Under the pieces are notes generated by a model. That model saw only the letters and a program-made list of their open reading frames with translations. It was not told the DNA's origin and made no database searches. From contig NWUY0300059307.1 in the NCBI GenBank assembly GCA_004151065.3, forward strand, positions 1 to 18,921: DNA of 18,921 nucleotides, written 5' to 3'. Within the stretch, counting starts at the first letter, position 1, and each line of letters begins with the position of its first letter. Of this stretch, positions 18,362-18,921 are shown piece after piece. The DNA comes from Larix sibirica. Its lineage: Eukaryota > Streptophyta > Pinopsida > Pinales > Pinaceae. The translations under genes were made by a program, and so were the position numbers.

Positions 18362-18650
18362 TGAATATTAATAAAATAGTTTTTTGTAATGTCTTATTTT
18401 TAATTATGTTTGTTGAATTTTTAATTTGTTTAGTTTTAAATTTAATATTTAATATAAAAAAGTATTAGTTTTACATGTAATAAATATTAATTGGTATTCA
18501 ATAATTATATAAATAAAAATGTTTGAGCGCTATTTCATTTAGTATGGATGAACGTGAATCTAAGTATTTAATTATTATACGCATAACTCTGCATACCTAG
18601 CTTACATGGAAACTACCATTAATGATAAAACATAGATTCACATTCACTAG
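18362..18650. other. AT-rich stretch with imperfect inverted repeat
   Basis: Very AT-rich. TGAACGTGAATCTA at 18549-18562 pairs with TAGATTCACATTCA at 18633-18646 (13 of 14), leaving a loop of about 70 bases with further weak complementarity. It could be a MITE fragment or chance. There is no gene. Confidence 0.45.
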
Positions 18651-18893
18651 ATAACACATATAATGTAGTATGATGTGTCATACACTATTATTTTAATATT
18701 TTCATTCAAAAGTTCATTTTAGACCCCAAATTTGATCTGATGTATTCACCCACGTTGCTTATAAATAATAAATAACACCTCTAACATAGTGTGATGTAGC
18801 ATGTGCTCTTCTTATTTTATTATTTTCCACATAAAGTTCATTTTACACATCCATTTTTTTGTAATTTATTCGTCTCAAGGGAATTGGCATTCT
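18651..18893. repeat. Diverged tandem pair, period about 121-124 bp
   Basis: ATAACAC at 18651 recurs at 18772, TGATGT(G/A) at 18671 recurs at 18792, and AGTTCATTTTA at 18711 recurs at 18835. The two units are clearly related but diverged. The array may continue beyond the window. Confidence 0.65.
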
Positions 18894-18921
18894 AGTATTA
18901 GAAAGGTAAGATGGGAAACAT

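Overview
The window looks like intergenic DNA from the nuclear genome of a land plant with a large, repeat-rich genome. It is AT-rich, has no intact long reading frame, and nearly all recognisable coding sequence is decayed retrotransposon of plant types (an L1-type LINE with DUF4283-like ORF1 and a C-terminal RNase H, and a Copia-type gag with a TGTTGG...CCAACA LTR). A gymnosperm is my guess, from the flavour of the LINE and the repeat density; the sequence alone does not prove it. I see no intact host gene, no rRNA or tRNA gene, no CRISPR and nothing bacterial.

Layout. 1-3000: AT-rich non-coding DNA with local repeats: three diverged units of about 260-270 bp (181-800), two short tandem duplications (909-976 and 1336-1405) and an AT-rich pair with a period near 100 bp (2811-3000). 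3001-3420: a less AT-rich island with two CACGTG hexamers. 3851-5697: a 5'-incomplete Copia-type element with a gag (UBN2-like) fragment running in frame into a Glu/Asp-rich segment, no recognisable protease, integrase or reverse transcriptase, a polypurine tract and a 313-bp LTR. 6005-6225: a possible tRNA-derived SINE. About 6430-12778: a long, badly decayed LINE in which ORF1 (DUF4283-like domain plus damaged zinc knuckle), endonuclease, reverse transcriptase, zf-RVT and RNase H can all be followed through many stops and frameshifts.

12794-15828 repeats the last 3.07 kb of that LINE in direct orientation. By hand count there are 14 substitutions and one 32-bp deletion, and both copies share the same stops and frameshifts. 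A single N sits at the junction. The second copy is therefore a duplication of already dead DNA, or a misassembled allele, and not a fresh insertion.

15829-18921: AT-rich DNA with a (TA)n(GA)n microsatellite, a 102-bp tandem pair, a decayed 1.5-kb element carrying one unidentified reading frame and ending in a plant-LINE-like 3' tail with a short oligo(A) (about 16798-18361), then an imperfect inverted repeat and a tandem pair with a period near 121 bp.

Nothing here works as a pathway. The most interesting items are the tandem LINE duplication and what its N means, the gag-plus-acidic Copia derivative without pol, and the possible ORF1-only LINE derivative at 16.8-18.4 kb.
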